Shown here in pieces: positions 11,650-25,467 of a stretch of DNA of 64,000 nucleotides. Source of the DNA: Cyrtodaria siliqua. Lineage: Eukaryota > Mollusca > Bivalvia > Adapedonta > Hiatellidae. Where the stretch lies: NCBI GenBank assembly GCA_037043455.1, contig JAWPHD010005554.1:96952-160951 (forward strand). The letters run 5' to 3'. The notes under the pieces are model-generated. The model did no database searches, was not told where the DNA came from, and was given only the letters and a program-made list of their open reading frames with translations. A program made the translations under genes and the position numbers. Each line of letters opens with the position of its first letter. The stretch's first letter is position 1.

Positions 11650-12063
11650 CTCTGTAAAAGAAGTTTTGGACCATGGCAGTGTTCGAACCCGTACAATGAT
11701 CGCTGAACCATGACATTCGACCATAACCCTTATTACATCAGTTGATAATTCACAATAGATCAACAATCAACAATAATTATCGTTTACAATGAAAGTTTGC
11801 GAAAAAATAATAATATTTTTATTGGTTACTCGAATGTGTCCGTAACTGTTACTTTGTATGGACTTTGCAACATTTTTTACAGACCCTTTGTGTGTTGGCG
11901 ATATTTTTTAAAAATCAAATCTTGTTTGGAATTTAATGTTGCTGGTACCAAATTAATCGGGTAGGGTAGACCTTGGTTACTAATAAAAGATACCTAAATT
12001 TTATCCACTAGTTTTATTTTTATATGACTTTATATACCTTGGTCCAAAACCTTTTTTACCGAG
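11650..12063. mobile_element. TA-flanked TIR element (MITE-like), 414 bp
   Basis: Terminal inverted repeats of 27 bp (11650-11676 and 12037-12063) match at 23 of 27 positions and start with 'ctctgtaaaa'/'ctcggtaaaa'. TA flanks both ends (11648-11649, 12064-12065). The whole segment is missing from the homologous left flank of copy 2, which serves as the empty site. No transposase frame, so it is non-autonomous; Tc1/mariner-type mobilisation is inferred from the TA duplication. Confidence 0.7.
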
Positions 12064-13188
12064 TATATTTTAACTCATATGCTGAACAGAATAAAAAAAT
12101 ATTCTTACGAATCATTGGGCTTAGACGATATTTCGAATTATATATATACGGCATATACAAACAACATTACCAAGCCAGTTGAGAGGAAGATTTTAGATGA
12201 ACATATAATAATTGTTTATTACTCTTCAACCTAAATATTTCTGCATTTTTTAAATTTCGCCAAACGTTGGTTTTAATTGCGCGATTTTTATTAGTTTGAT
12301 AACTGCAATGTGATTTGAATTGGTGTTTAATGGGTCTACATTATATTGTTTTGGTTATATCGAACTGTTTCAGAGAAAGGGTAAGGAATTTCATAGAGAA
12401 TCTGGAAACTCAGACCTTCTTTACGTGCTCGGTGGATAAAATTCTTTACACGGGACCGCCGGTTAACGTCCCTATCCGACGGACGAGACTATGGGAAGTG
12501 TATGCCTAATAACATACCGAAGAGACTCCGTGGTGTCAGGGAGGCTTAAACCCATGATATCAGAATTCAGAGTCCAACCTGATATGCACTAGGTCACCGC
12601 GGCCTCATTGCATCTGTCATTAACCGTTAGAATGGAAAACAAATGTAATGTATGCGAACAGCCGCATTTCGGGGCCCATTATTGTCCAAAGTATATATCA
12701 TTAAAACAGCTTTTGCCTTTGCATATTGAGAGAAGAAAACAACACGTACGTAAGGCTACTTGCATTAGAAACACAAAGAGCTTGTAATATCAATGAGAAT
12801 ACATGTCGAGACTTACAAATAGTTAGGTACTAACAGAATATTTAAATAATGCTTGTTGTTCTAGTGTGTATGCATTCGACACTATCATATTTTGCCATAC
12901 CGTAGTTGTTGTCTTCGAGCATCATCACACAAAATACATTATCTACCGACACCATGTGGCAATCATTCTAAATTATATGTTGTAAATGTCATTTCGTTAT
13001 ATTGTTAAGACAGCTCATTTCTGATTACGCTAACTGTTGACATTGATTTCCATATTTGGCGGTTAACCAATACTGCCTACTTACCATAAGTTATTGGCAA
13101 AGTGCCAATTGCCAAATATTAACAATTCTCCAGAACAGTTGTGTGCCCATCTTTCTGTCAAAACCAGTAAACAAAATAGAAGTCGATC

Positions 13189-13278
13189 ACTTGATCAAGT
13201 ACGTACTAGCTGTTGTTTACTTGATCAAGTACGTACTAGCTGTTGTTTACTTGATCAAGTACGTACTAGCTGTTGTTT
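13189..13278 (+). repeat. 30-bp unit, three tandem copies
   Basis: A 30-bp unit containing 'gatcaagtacgtactagctg' is repeated three times just before the satellite. Copies 2 and 3 carry it once at the equivalent place (about 35796-35825 reversed; about 63120-63149), so the triplication is specific to copy 1. Confidence 0.9.
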
Positions 13279-13291
13279 TTATAACTCAATA

Positions 13292-16200
13292 GTTGGTGGT
13301 CGTGTAAAGAGATGGTGTTGATATATCCATCATGAGTTGGTGTTTGTGTAAATAGATAAGTTTATATAAATTATAGATAGTCACGTGGTGAAATAACATG
13401 GTGGTAATGTATACTGATAGTGTTGTTATATCAATAATCAATAATCATTTGGAGGTCGTGTATACAGATAGTGTTGTTATATGATTAATCAGTTGGTGGT
13501 CATGCATACAGATAGTGTTGTTATATCAATAATCAGTTGATGGTCGTGCATACAGATAGTGTTGTTATATAAATAATCAGTTGATGGTCGTGCATACATA
13601 TAGTGTTGTTATATAAATAATCATTTAGAGGTCGTGCATACAAATAGTGTTGTTATATCAATAATAAATAATCATTTGTGGTGGTGTATACAGCTAGTGT
13701 TGTTATATCAATAATCAGTAGGTGGTCGTGTATACAGCTAGTGTTGTTATATAAATAATCAATAAACATGTGTTGGTCGTGTATACAAATAGTGTTGTTA
13801 TATCAATAATCAATAATCATTTGGTGGTCGTGTATACAGCTAGTGTTGTTATATCACTAATCAGTTGGTAGTCGTGTATACAGATAGTGTTGTTATATCA
13901 ATAATCATTTGGTGGTCGTGTATGCAGATAGTGGTGTTATATCAATAATCAATAATCAGTTGGTTGTCGTGCATAGAGACTGTTGTTGTATCAATAATCA
14001 ATAATAATTTGGTTGTCGTGCATACAGACAGTGTTGTTATATCAATAATCAGTTGGCGGTCGTGCATACAGATAGTGGTGTTATATCAATAATCAATAAT
14101 CATTTGGTGGTCGTGAATACAGCTATTGTTGTTATATCAATAATCAATAAACATTTGGTGGTCGTATATATAGATAGTGTTGTTATATCAATATTCAAAA
14201 ATCATTTGGTGGTCGTGTATACAGATAGTATTGTTATATCAATAATCAATAATCAGTTGGTTGTCGTGCATAGAGACTGTTGTTGTATCAATAATCAATA
14301 ATAATTTGGTTGTCGTGCATACAGACAGTGTTGTTATATCAATAATCATTTCGTGGTCGTGTATACAGATAGTGTTATTATATCAATAATCAATAATAAT
14401 TTGGTTGTCGTGCATACAGACAGTGTTGTTATATCAATAATCATTTGGGGGTCGTGTATACAGATAGTGTTGCTATATCACTAATCAGTTGGGGGTCGTG
14501 TATACAGATAGTGTTGCTATATCAATATTCAATAATCAGTTGGTTGTCGTGCATAGAGACTGTTGTTGTATCAATAATCATTACTAATTTGGTTGTCGTG
14601 CATACAGACAGTGTTGTTATATCAATAATCATTTGGTGGTCGTGAATACAGATAGTGTTGTTATATCAATATCATAAATAATTTGGTTGTCGTGCATACA
14701 GATAGTGTTGTTATATCAATATTCAATAATCATGTGTTGGTCGTGTATACAGATAGTGTTGTTATATCAATAATCAATAATCAGTGGGTTGTCGTGCATA
14801 TAGACTGTTGTTGTATCAATAATCAATAATAATTTGGTTGTCGTGTATACAGATAGTGTTGTTATATAAATAATCATTTGGTGGTCGTGTATACAGATAG
14901 TGTTGTTATATCAATAATCATTTGGTGGTCGTGTCTACAGAAGTGTTGTTATATCAATAAACAATAATCATTTGGTGGTCGTGTATGCAGATAGTGTTGT
15001 TATATTTGGTGGTTGTACATACAGATAGTTTTGTTATATCAATTATCAATTGATGGACGTGTATACAGATAGTGTTGTTATATCAATAATCAGTTGATTG
15101 TCGTGCATGTAGACAGTGTTGTTATATCAATAATCAGTTGGTGGTGAAGCATACAGACAGTGTTGTTATATCAATAATCAGTTGGTGGTCGTGCATATAG
15201 TGTTGTTATAACAATAATCAGTTGGTGGTCGTGCATACAGACAGAGTTGTTATATCAATAATCAGTTGGTGGTCGAGCATACAGACAGTGTTGTTATATC
15301 AATAATCAGTCGGTGGTCGTGCAAACAGATAGAGTTGTTATATCAATAATCAGTTGGTGGCCGTGCATACAGATAGTGTTGTTATATCAATAATCAATAA
15401 TCATTTGGTGGTCGTGTATATAAATTGTTTTGTTATATCAATAATCAATAATAATTCGTCGGTAGTGTATACAGCTATTGTTGTTATATCAATGATCAGT
15501 AATCACTTGTAGGTCGTGTATACAGATAGTGTTGTTATATCAATAATCAATAATCATTTGGTGGTCGTGTATACAGCTAGTGTTGTTATATTAATAATCA
15601 TTTGTGGTCGTGCATACAGATAGTGTTGTTTTATCAATAATCAATAATCATTTGGTGGTAGTGTATACAGCTAGTGTTGTTATATCAATAATCAATAAAC
15701 ATTTGGTGGTCGTATATACAGATAGTGTTGTTATATCAATAATCAATAACCATTTGGTGGTCGTGTATATAAATTGTTGTTATATCTATAATCATTTGGT
15801 GGTCGTGTTTACAGCTAGTATTGTTATATCAATAATCAATAAACAGTTGTGGTCGTATATACAGATAGTGTTGTTATATCAATAATCAATAATCATTTGG
15901 TGGTCGTATATACAGATAGTGTTGTAATATCAATATTCAATAATCATTTGGTGGTCGTATATACAGATAGTATTGTTATATCAATAATAAATAACCAGTT
16001 GGTGATCGTGCATACATACTGCTGTTGTATCAATAATCAATACTAATTTGGTTGTCGTGCATACAGATAGTGTTGTTATATCAATAATCAATAAGCATTT
16101 GATGTTCGTGCATACTGATACTGTTGTTATATCAATAATCAATAATCATTTGGTGGTCGTGCATACAGATAGTGTTGTTATATCAATAATCATTTTGTGG

Positions 16201-19200
16201 TCGTATATGCATATAGAGTTGTTATCTCAATAATCATTTTGTGGTCGTGTATACAGATAGTGTTATTATATCAATAATCATTTGTAGGTCCTGTATACAG
16301 ATAGTGTTGTTATATCAATAATCAATAATCATTAGGTGGTCGTGTATACAGATAGTGTTGTTATATCAATAATCATTTGGTGGTCGTATATACAGATAGT
16401 GTTGTTATATCAATAATCATTTGGTGGTCGTCTATACAGATCGTTTTGATATATCAATACTCATTTGGTGGTCGTATATACAGACAGTGTTGTTATATCA
16501 ATAAACAATAAACATTTGGTGGTCGTATATACAGATAATGATGTAATATCAATATTCAATAATCATTTGGTGGTCGTGTATACAGATAGTGTTGTTATAT
16601 AAATAATCATTTGGTGGTCGTGTATACAGATAGTGTAGTTATATCAATACTCATTTGGTGGTCGTGTCTACAGAAGTGTTGTTATATCAATAAACAATAA
16701 TCATTTGGTGGTCGTGTATGCAGATAGTGTTGTTATATTTGGTGGTTGTACATACAGATAGTTTTGTTATATCAATAATCAATTGATGGACGTGTATACA
16801 GATAGTGTTGTTATATCAATAATCAGTTGATGGTCGTGCATGTAGACAGTGTTGTTATATCAATAATCAGTTGGTGGTGGAGCATACAGACAGTGTTGTT
16901 ATATCAATAATCAGTTTGTGGTCGTGCATATAGTGTTGTTATATCAATAATCAGTTGGTGGTCGTGCATACAGACAGTGTTGTTATATCAATAATCAGTT
17001 GGTGGTCGAGCATACAGACAATGTTGTTATATCAATAATCATTCGGTGGTCGTGCAAACAGATAGTGTTGTTATATCAATAATCAGTTGGTGGTCGTGCA
17101 TACAGATAGTGTTGTTATATCAATAATCAATAATCATTTGGTGGTCGTGTATATAAATAGTTTTGTTATATCAATAATCAATAATAATTTGGCGGTAGTG
17201 TATACAGCTAGTGTTGTTATATCAATAATCAATAATCCCTTGTAGGTCGTGTATACAGATAGTGTTGTTATATCAATAATCAATAATCCTTTGGTGGTCG
17301 TGTATACAGCTAGTGTTGTTATATTAATAATCATTTGTGGTCGTGCATACAGATTGTGTTGTTTTATCAATAATCAATAATCATTTGGTGGTCGTGTATA
17401 CAGCTAGTGTTGTTATATCAATAATCAATAAACATTTGGTGGTCGTATATACAGATAGTGTTGTTATATCAATAATCAATAACCATTTGGTGGTCGTGTA
17501 TATAAACTGTTGTTATATCAATAATCATTTGGTGGTCGTGTTTACAGCTAGTGTTGTTATATCAATAGTCAATAAACATTTGTGGTCGTATATACAGATA
17601 GTGTTGTTATATCAATAATCAATAATCATTTGGTGGTCGTATATACAGATAGTGTTGTAATATCAATATTCAATAATCATTTGGTGGTCGTATATACAGA
17701 TAGTATTGTTATATCAATAATCAATAACCAGTTGGTGATCGTGAATACATACTGCTGTTGTATCAATAATCAATAATAATTTGGTTGTCGTGCATACAGA
17801 TAGTGTTGTTATATCAATAATCAATAAGCATTTGATGTTCGTGCATACTGATACTGTTGTTATATCAATAATCAATAATCATTTGGTAGTCGTGCATACA
17901 GATAGTGTTGTTATATCAATAATCATTTTGTGGTCGTATATGCAGATAGAGTTGTTATCTCAATAATCATTTTGTTGTCGTGTATACAGATAGTGTTATT
18001 ATATCAATAATCATTTGTAGGTCCTGTATACAGATAGTGTTGTTATATCAATAATCAATAATCATTAGGTGGTCGTGTATACAGATAGTGTTGTTATATC
18101 AATAATCATTTGGTGGTCGTATATACAGAGAGTGTTGTTATATCAATAATCATTTGGTGGTCGTCTATACAGATCGTTTTAATATATCAAAAATCATTTG
18201 GTGGTCGTATATACAGACAGTTTTGTTATATCAATAAACAATAAACATTTGGTGGTCGTATATACAGATAGTGATGTAATATCAATATTCAATCATCATT
18301 TGGTGGTCGTGTATACAGATAGTGTTGTTATATCAATAATCAATAATCAGTTGATGATCGTGCATACATACTGTTGTTGAATCAATAATCAATAATAATT
18401 TGGTTGTCGTGCATACAGATAGTGTTGATATATCAATAATCAATAAGCATTTGATGTTCGTGCAGACTGATATTGTTGTTATATCAATAATCAATAATCA
18501 TTTGGTGGTCGTGTATACAGATATTGTTGTTATATCAATAATCATTTGCTGGTCGTGTATACAGATTGTGTTGTTATATCAATAATCATTTGATGGTCGT
18601 GTATACAGACAGTGTTGTTATATCAATAATCATTTGGTGGTCTTGCATACAGATAGTGTTGTTATATCAATAATCAATAACCATTTGGTGGTCATGTATA
18701 TAAACTGTTGTTATATCAATAATCATTTGGTGGTCGTGTTTACAGCTAGTGTTGTTATATCAATAATCAATAAACATTTGTGGTCGTATATACAGATAGT
18801 GTTGTTATATCAAAAATCAATAATCATTTGGTGGTCGTATATACAGATAGTGTTGTAATATCAATATTCAATAATCATTTGGTGGTCGTATATACATGAT
18901 ATACAGATAGTATTGTTATATCAATAATCAATAACCAGTTGGTGATCGTGCATACATACTGCTGTTGTATCAATAATCAATAATAATTTGGTTGTCGTGC
19001 ATACAGACAGTGTTGTTATATCAATAATCAATAAGCATTTGATGTTCGTTCATACTGATACTGTTGTTATATCAATAATCAATAATCATTTGGTAGTCGT
19101 GCATACAGATAGTGTTGTTATATCAATAATCATTTTGTGGTCGTATATGCAGATAGAGTTGTTATCTCAATTATCATTTTGTGGTCGTGTATACAGATAG

Positions 19201-22200
19201 TGTTATTATATCAATAATCATTTGAAGGTCCTGTATACAGATGGTGTTGTTATATCAATAATCAATAATCATTAGGTGGTCGTGTATACAGATAGTGTTG
19301 TTATATCAATAATCATTTGGTGGTCGTAAATACAGATAGTGTTGTTATATCAATAATCATTTGGTGGTCTTATATACAGACAGTGTTGTTATCTCAATAA
19401 ACAATAAACATTTGATGGTCGTATATACAGACAGTGATGTAATATCAATATTCAATAATCATTTGGTGGTCGTGTATACAGATAGTGTTGTTATATCAAT
19501 AATCAATAATCAGTAGGTGATCGTGCATACATACTGTTGTTGTATCAATAATCAATAATAATTTGGTTGACGTGCATACAGATAGTGTTGTTATATCAAT
19601 AATCAATAAGCATTTGATGTTCGTGCAGACTGATATTGTTGTTATATCAATAATCAATAATCATTTGGTGGTCGTGTATACAGATAGTGTTGTTATATCA
19701 ATAATCATTTGGTGGTCGTTTATTCATATTGTGTTGTTATATCAATAATCATTTGATGGTCGTGTATACAGATTGTGTTGTTATATCAATACTCATTTGG
19801 TGGTCGTGTATACAGATAGTGTTGTTATATCAATAATCATTTGGTGGTCGTGTATACAGATAGTGTTGTTATATTAATAATCATTTGGTGGTCGTGTATA
19901 CAGATTGTGTTGTTATATCAATAATCATTTGGTGGTGTACATACAGATAGTGTTGTTATATCAATACGCATTTGGTGGTCGTCCATACAGATAGTGTTGT
20001 TATATCAATAATCATTTGGTGGTCGTGTATACAGTTAGTGATGTTATATCAATACTCAACAATCATTTTTTGGTCGTACAAACAGATAGTGTTGTTATAT
20101 CAATAATCATTTGGTGGTCGTGTATACAGATAGTTTTGTTATATCACTAATCAATAATAAATTGGTGTTCGTCCATACAAGTAATGCTGTTATATCAATA
20201 ATCAATAATATTGTGGTGGTCGTGTATACAGCTAGTGTTGTTATATCAATAAGCATTTGGTGGTCGTGTATACAGATAGTGTTGTTATATCAATAATCAT
20301 TTGGTGGTCGTGTATGCAGATAGTGTTGTTATTTCAATAATCATTTGGTGGTCGTGTATGCAGATAGTGTTGTTATATCAATAATCATTTGGTGGTCGTG
20401 CATGTAGACAGTGTTGTTATATCAATAATCAGTTGGTGGTGTAGCATACAGTCAGTGTTGTTATATCAATAATCATTTGGTGGTCGTGCATGTAGACAGT
20501 GTTGTTATATCAATAATCAGTTGGTTGTGGAGCATACAGACAGTGTTGATATATCAATAATCAGTTGGTGGTCGTGCATATAATGTTGTTATAACAATAA
20601 TCAGTTGGTGGTCGTGCATACAGACAGTGTTGTTATATCAATAATCAGTTGGTGGTCGAGCATACAGACAGTGTTGTTATATCAATAATCAGTCGGTGGT
20701 CAATCATACAGACCGTGTTGTTATATCAATAATCAGTTGGTGGTCGAGCATACAGACAGTGTTGTTATGTCAATAATAAGTTGGTGGTCGAGCATATAGA
20801 CAGTGTTGTTATATCAATAATCAGCAATAATCTGTTGGTGGTCGTGCATACTGACAGTGTTGTTATAGCAATGATCAGTTGTTGGTCGTGCATACAGACA
20901 GTGTTGTTATATCAATAATAAGTTGTTGGTCGAGCATACAGACAGTGTTGTTATATCAATAATCAGTTGGTGGTCGAGCATACAGACAGTGTTCTTATAT
21001 CAATAATCAGTTGGTGGTCGTGCATACAGATAATGTTGTTATATCAATAATCACTTGGTGGTCGAGCATACAGTCTGTTTTGTTATATCAATAATCAGTT
21101 GGTGGTCGTGCATACAGACAGTGTTGTTATATCAATAATCAGCAATAATCAGTTTGTGGTCGTGCATACAGACAGTGTTGTTATATCAAAAATCAGTTGG
21201 TGGTCGAGCATACAGACAGTGTTGTTATATTAATAATCAGTTGGTGGTCTTGCATACATACAGTGTTGTTATATCAATAATCAGGTGGTGGTCTTGCATA
21301 CAGATAGTGTTGTTATATCAATAATCATTTGGTGGTCTTGCATACAGACAGTGTTGTTATATCAATAATCAGTTGGTGGTCGTGTATGCAGATAGTGTTG
21401 TTATATCAATAATCAATTGGTGAACGTGTATACAGATAGTGTTTTTATATCAATAAACAACATCATTTGGTGGTAGTGTATGCAGATAGTGTTGTTATAT
21501 CAATAATCAATTGGTGGACGAGTATACAGATAGTGTTGTAATATCAATACTCATTTGGTGGTCGTGAATACCGACAGTGTTGTTATATAGATAATCAGTT
21601 GGTGGTCATTCATACAGACAGTGTTGTTATATCAATAATCAGTTGGTGGTCGAGCATACAGACAGTGTTCTTATCACAATAATCAGTTGGTGGTCGTGCA
21701 TACATACTGTGTTGTTATATCAATAATCAGTTGGTGGTCGAGCATATAGACAGTGTTGTTATATCAATAATCAGCAATAATCTGTTGGTGGTCGTTGATA
21801 CTGACAGTGTTGTCATAACAATAATCAGTTGGTGGTCGTGCATAAAGACAGTGTTTTTATATCAATAACCTGTTTGTGGTCTTCCATACAGACAGTGTTG
21901 TTATATCAATAAGCATTTGGTGGTCTTGCGTACAGATAGTGTTGTTATATCAATAATCAGTTGGTGGTCGTGCATACAGATAGTGTTGTTATATCAATAA
22001 TCAGTTGGTGGTCGTGCATATAGACAGTGTGGTTATATCAATAATCAGTTGGTGGTCGTGTATGCAGATAGTGTTGTTATATCAATAATCAATTGGTGGA
22101 CGTGTATACAGATAGTGTTGTTATATCAATAAACAACATTCATTTGGTGGTAGTGTATGCAGATAGTGTTGTTATATCAATAATCAATTGGTGGACTAGT

Positions 22201-25200
22201 ATACAGATAGTGTTGTAATATAAATAATCATTTGGTGGTCGTGAATACCGACAGTGTTGTTATATAGATAATCAGTTGGTGGTCATTCATACAGACATTG
22301 TTGTTATATCAATAATCAGTTGGTGGTCGTGCATACATACTGTGTTGTTATATCAATAATCAGTTGGTGGTCGAGCATATAGACAGTGTTGTTATATCAA
22401 TAATCAGCAATAATCAGTTGGTGGTCGTTCATACTGACAGTGTTGTCATAGCAATAATCAGTTGGTGGTGGAGCATACAGACAGTGTTGTTATATCAATA
22501 ACCAGTTGGTGGTCTTGCATACAGACAGTGTTGTTATATCAATAATCAGTTGGTGGTCGAGCATACTGACAGTGTTGTTATATCAATAATCAGTTGGTGG
22601 TCGAGCATACAGACAGTGTTGTTATATCAATAATCAGTTGGTGGTCGTGCATTCTGACAGTGTTGTTATATCAATAATAAGTTGGTGGTCGAGCATACAT
22701 ATATCAATAATCAATAATCATTTGGTGGTCGTGTATACAAATAGTGTTGTTATATCAATAACAAATAATCATTTGGCGGTCGTGTATACAGCTAGTGTTG
22801 CTATATCAATAATCAGTTGGTGGTCATGTATATAGCTAGTGTTGTTATATCAATAATGAATATTCACTTGTAGGTCGTGTATACAGATAATGTTGTTATA
22901 TCAATAATCAATAATCATTTGGTGGTCGTGTATACAGCTAGTGTTGTTATATCAATAATCAGTTGGGGTCGTGCATACAGATAGTGTTGTTCTATCTATA
23001 ATCAATAATTATTTGGTTGTCGTGTATACAGCTAGTGTTGGTATATCAATAATCAATAAACATTTGGTTATCGTATATACAGATAGTGTTGTTATATCAA
23101 TAATCAATAATCATTTGGTGGTCAAGTATACAAACTGTTGTTATATCAATAATCATTTGGTGGTCGTGTTTACAGCTATTGTTGTTATATCCATAATCAA
23201 TAAACATTTGTGGTCGTATGTACAGACAGTGTTGTGATATCAATAATCAATAAACATTTGGTGGTCTTATATACAGATAGTGTTGTAATATCAATATTCA
23301 ATAATCATGGGTGGTCTTGTATACGAATAGTGTTGTTATATCAATAATCATTTGGTGGTCGTATATACAGATAGAGTTATTATATCAATAATCATTTGTA
23401 GGTCGTGTATACAGATAGTTTTGTTATATCAATAATCAATAATCATTAGGTGGTCTTGTATACAGATAGTGTTGTTATATCAATAATCATTTGGTGGTCG
23501 TGTATACAGATAGTGTTGTTATTTCAATAATCATTTGGTGGTCGTGTATACAGATCGTGTTGTTATATCAATAATCATTTGATGGTCGTGTATACAGTTA
23601 GTGTTGTTACATCAATAATCATTTGATGGTCGTGTATACAGTTAGTGTTGTTATATCAATAATCAATAATTAGTTGGTGGTCGTGTATACAGATAGTGTT
23701 GTTATATCAATAATCAATAATCATTTGGTGGTCGTGCATACAGATAGTTTGTTATATCAATAATCATTTAGTGGTCGTGTATACAGATAGTGTTGATATA
23801 TATATAAACAATAATCAGTTGGTGGTCGTGTATACAGGTTGTGTTTTATATCAATAATCAATAATAATTTGGTGTTCGTCCATACAGATGATGCTGTTCT
23901 ATCAATAATCAATAATTATTTGGTGGTCGTGTATACAGCTAGTGTTGTTATATCAATAAACAATAATCATTTGGTGGTCGTGTATACATTTAGTTTTGTT
24001 ATATCAATAATCATTTGGTGGTCGTATATACAGATAGTGTTGTTATATCAATAATCATTTGGTGGTCGTGTATGCAGATAGTGTTGTTATATCAATAATC
24101 AATTGGTGAACGTGCATACAGACAGTGTTGTTATAGCAATTATCAGTTGGTTGTCGTGCATACAGACAGTGTTGTTATATCAATAATCAGTCGGTGGTCG
24201 TGCATACAGACAGTGTTGTTATAGTAATTATCAGTTGGTGGTCGTGCATACAGACAGTGTTGTTATATCAATAATCAGTTGGTGGTCATGCATAGAGATA
24301 GTGTTTTAATATCAATAATCAGTTGGTGGTCGTGCATACAGACAGTGTTGTTATATCAATAATCAGTTGGTGGTCATGCATACAGACAGTGTTTTTATAA
24401 CAATAATCAGTTGGTGGTCGTGCATACAGACAGCTGTGGTATAACAATAATCAGTTGGTGGTCGAGCATACAGACAGTGTTGTTATATCAATAATCAGTT
24501 GGTTGTCGTGTATACAGATAGTGTTGTTATATCAATAGTCAATTGGTGGTCGTTTATACAGATAGTGCTATTATAACTATAATCAGTTGGTGGTCGTGCA
24601 TACAGACAGTGTTGTTATATCAATAATCAGTTGGTGGTCGTGTATACAGATAGTGCTATTATAACTATAATCAGTTGGTGGTCGTACATACAGACAGTTT
24701 TGTTATATCAATATTCAGTTCGTTGTGGTGTATGCAGATATTGTTGTTATATCAATAATCAATCGGTGGTCGTGCATACAGACAGTGTTATTATATCAGT
24801 AATTAGTTGGTGGTCCTTTATACAAATAGTGTTGTTATATCAATAATCATTTGGTTGTCGTGCATGCAGACAGTATTGTTATCTCAATAATCAGTTGGTG
24901 GTCGTTCATACAGACAGTGTTTTTATATCGATTATCAGTTTGTGGTCGAGCATACAGACATTGTTTTTATATCAATAATCAGTTGGTGGTCGTGCATACT
25001 GATAGTGTTATTACAGCAATAATAAGCTGGTGGTCCTGCTTACATATAGTGTTGCTATATCAATAATCAGTTGTTGGTCGACCAACAGTCAGTTTTGTTA
25101 TATCAATAATCAGTTGGTGGTCATGCATACAGATGGTGTTGTTATAACAATAATCATTTGGTGGTCGTGCATACAAACAGTGTTGTTATGTCAATAATCA

Positions 25201-25467
25201 GTTGGTTGTCGGGTATACAGATAGTGTTGTTATAAAAATAATCAGTTGGTAGTCGTGCATACAAGCAGTGTTGTTATATCAATAATCAGTTGGTGGTCGT
25301 ATATACAGATAGTGTTGTTTTAACAATAATCTGTTGATAGTAGTGTAAGCAGTTCATATATGTTCGTGTATAGATATACTGTTGTAAAATGTAAGACAAA
25401 ATGTGTGTTGTGTAAGCAGATAGTGTTAGTATCTCAATAATCAGTTGGTGGTCGTGTAAACAGATAT
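13292..25467 (+). repeat. Major satellite array, left (44/51-bp units, about 260 copies)
   Basis: The unit reads 'ttggtggtcgtgyatacag', 'ayagtgttgttatatcaat', 'aatcag'. The short form is 44 bp. The long form is 51 bp, with an extra 'caataat' heptamer. Long units dominate 13400-19900 and 22700-24000; 44-bp units dominate 20400-22650 and 24050-25300. A rarer variant has 'caataatcagcaataat' (about 20820, 21140, 21770, 22405). A higher-order repeat of 1733 bp occupies about 14930-18180. Open frames across it simply translate 51-bp units as 17-residue repeats and are not genes. The estimate of 260 copies comes from array length over mean unit size. Confidence 0.97.

Larger units (their letters stand above)
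11565..13291 (+). mobile_element. Satellite-bearing element copy 1, left flank
   Basis: It starts at 'gtgtcgtatatagcg'. The same start is seen in copy 3 (about 62661) and, reversed, in copy 2 (about 36977). It is colinear with the reverse complement of 35784-36978 over its full length, apart from a 414-bp insertion (11650-12063). Landmarks are 'cgaatcattgggc', 'cattaaaacagctttkgcc', 'tgcattcgacactatcat', 'tgtggcaat', 'cgttatattgttaagac' and 'ctccagaacagt'. No ORF worth calling. The architecture of unique flanks around a tandem core recalls bivalve pearl-type or Helentron-associated repeats, but that is inference. Confidence 0.75.

Noticed and set aside
14053..24054. Many open frames encoding VVVYTDSVVISIINNHL-type repeats
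   Set aside because: They are translations of the 51-bp satellite unit (17 codons). They break wherever 44-bp units occur and appear on the opposite strand in the inverted array. No start context, promoter or domain.
13292..25467. CRISPR-like array of repeats and spacers
   Set aside because: The repeats are directly adjacent with no unique spacers, the genome is eukaryotic, and no cas-like gene exists.
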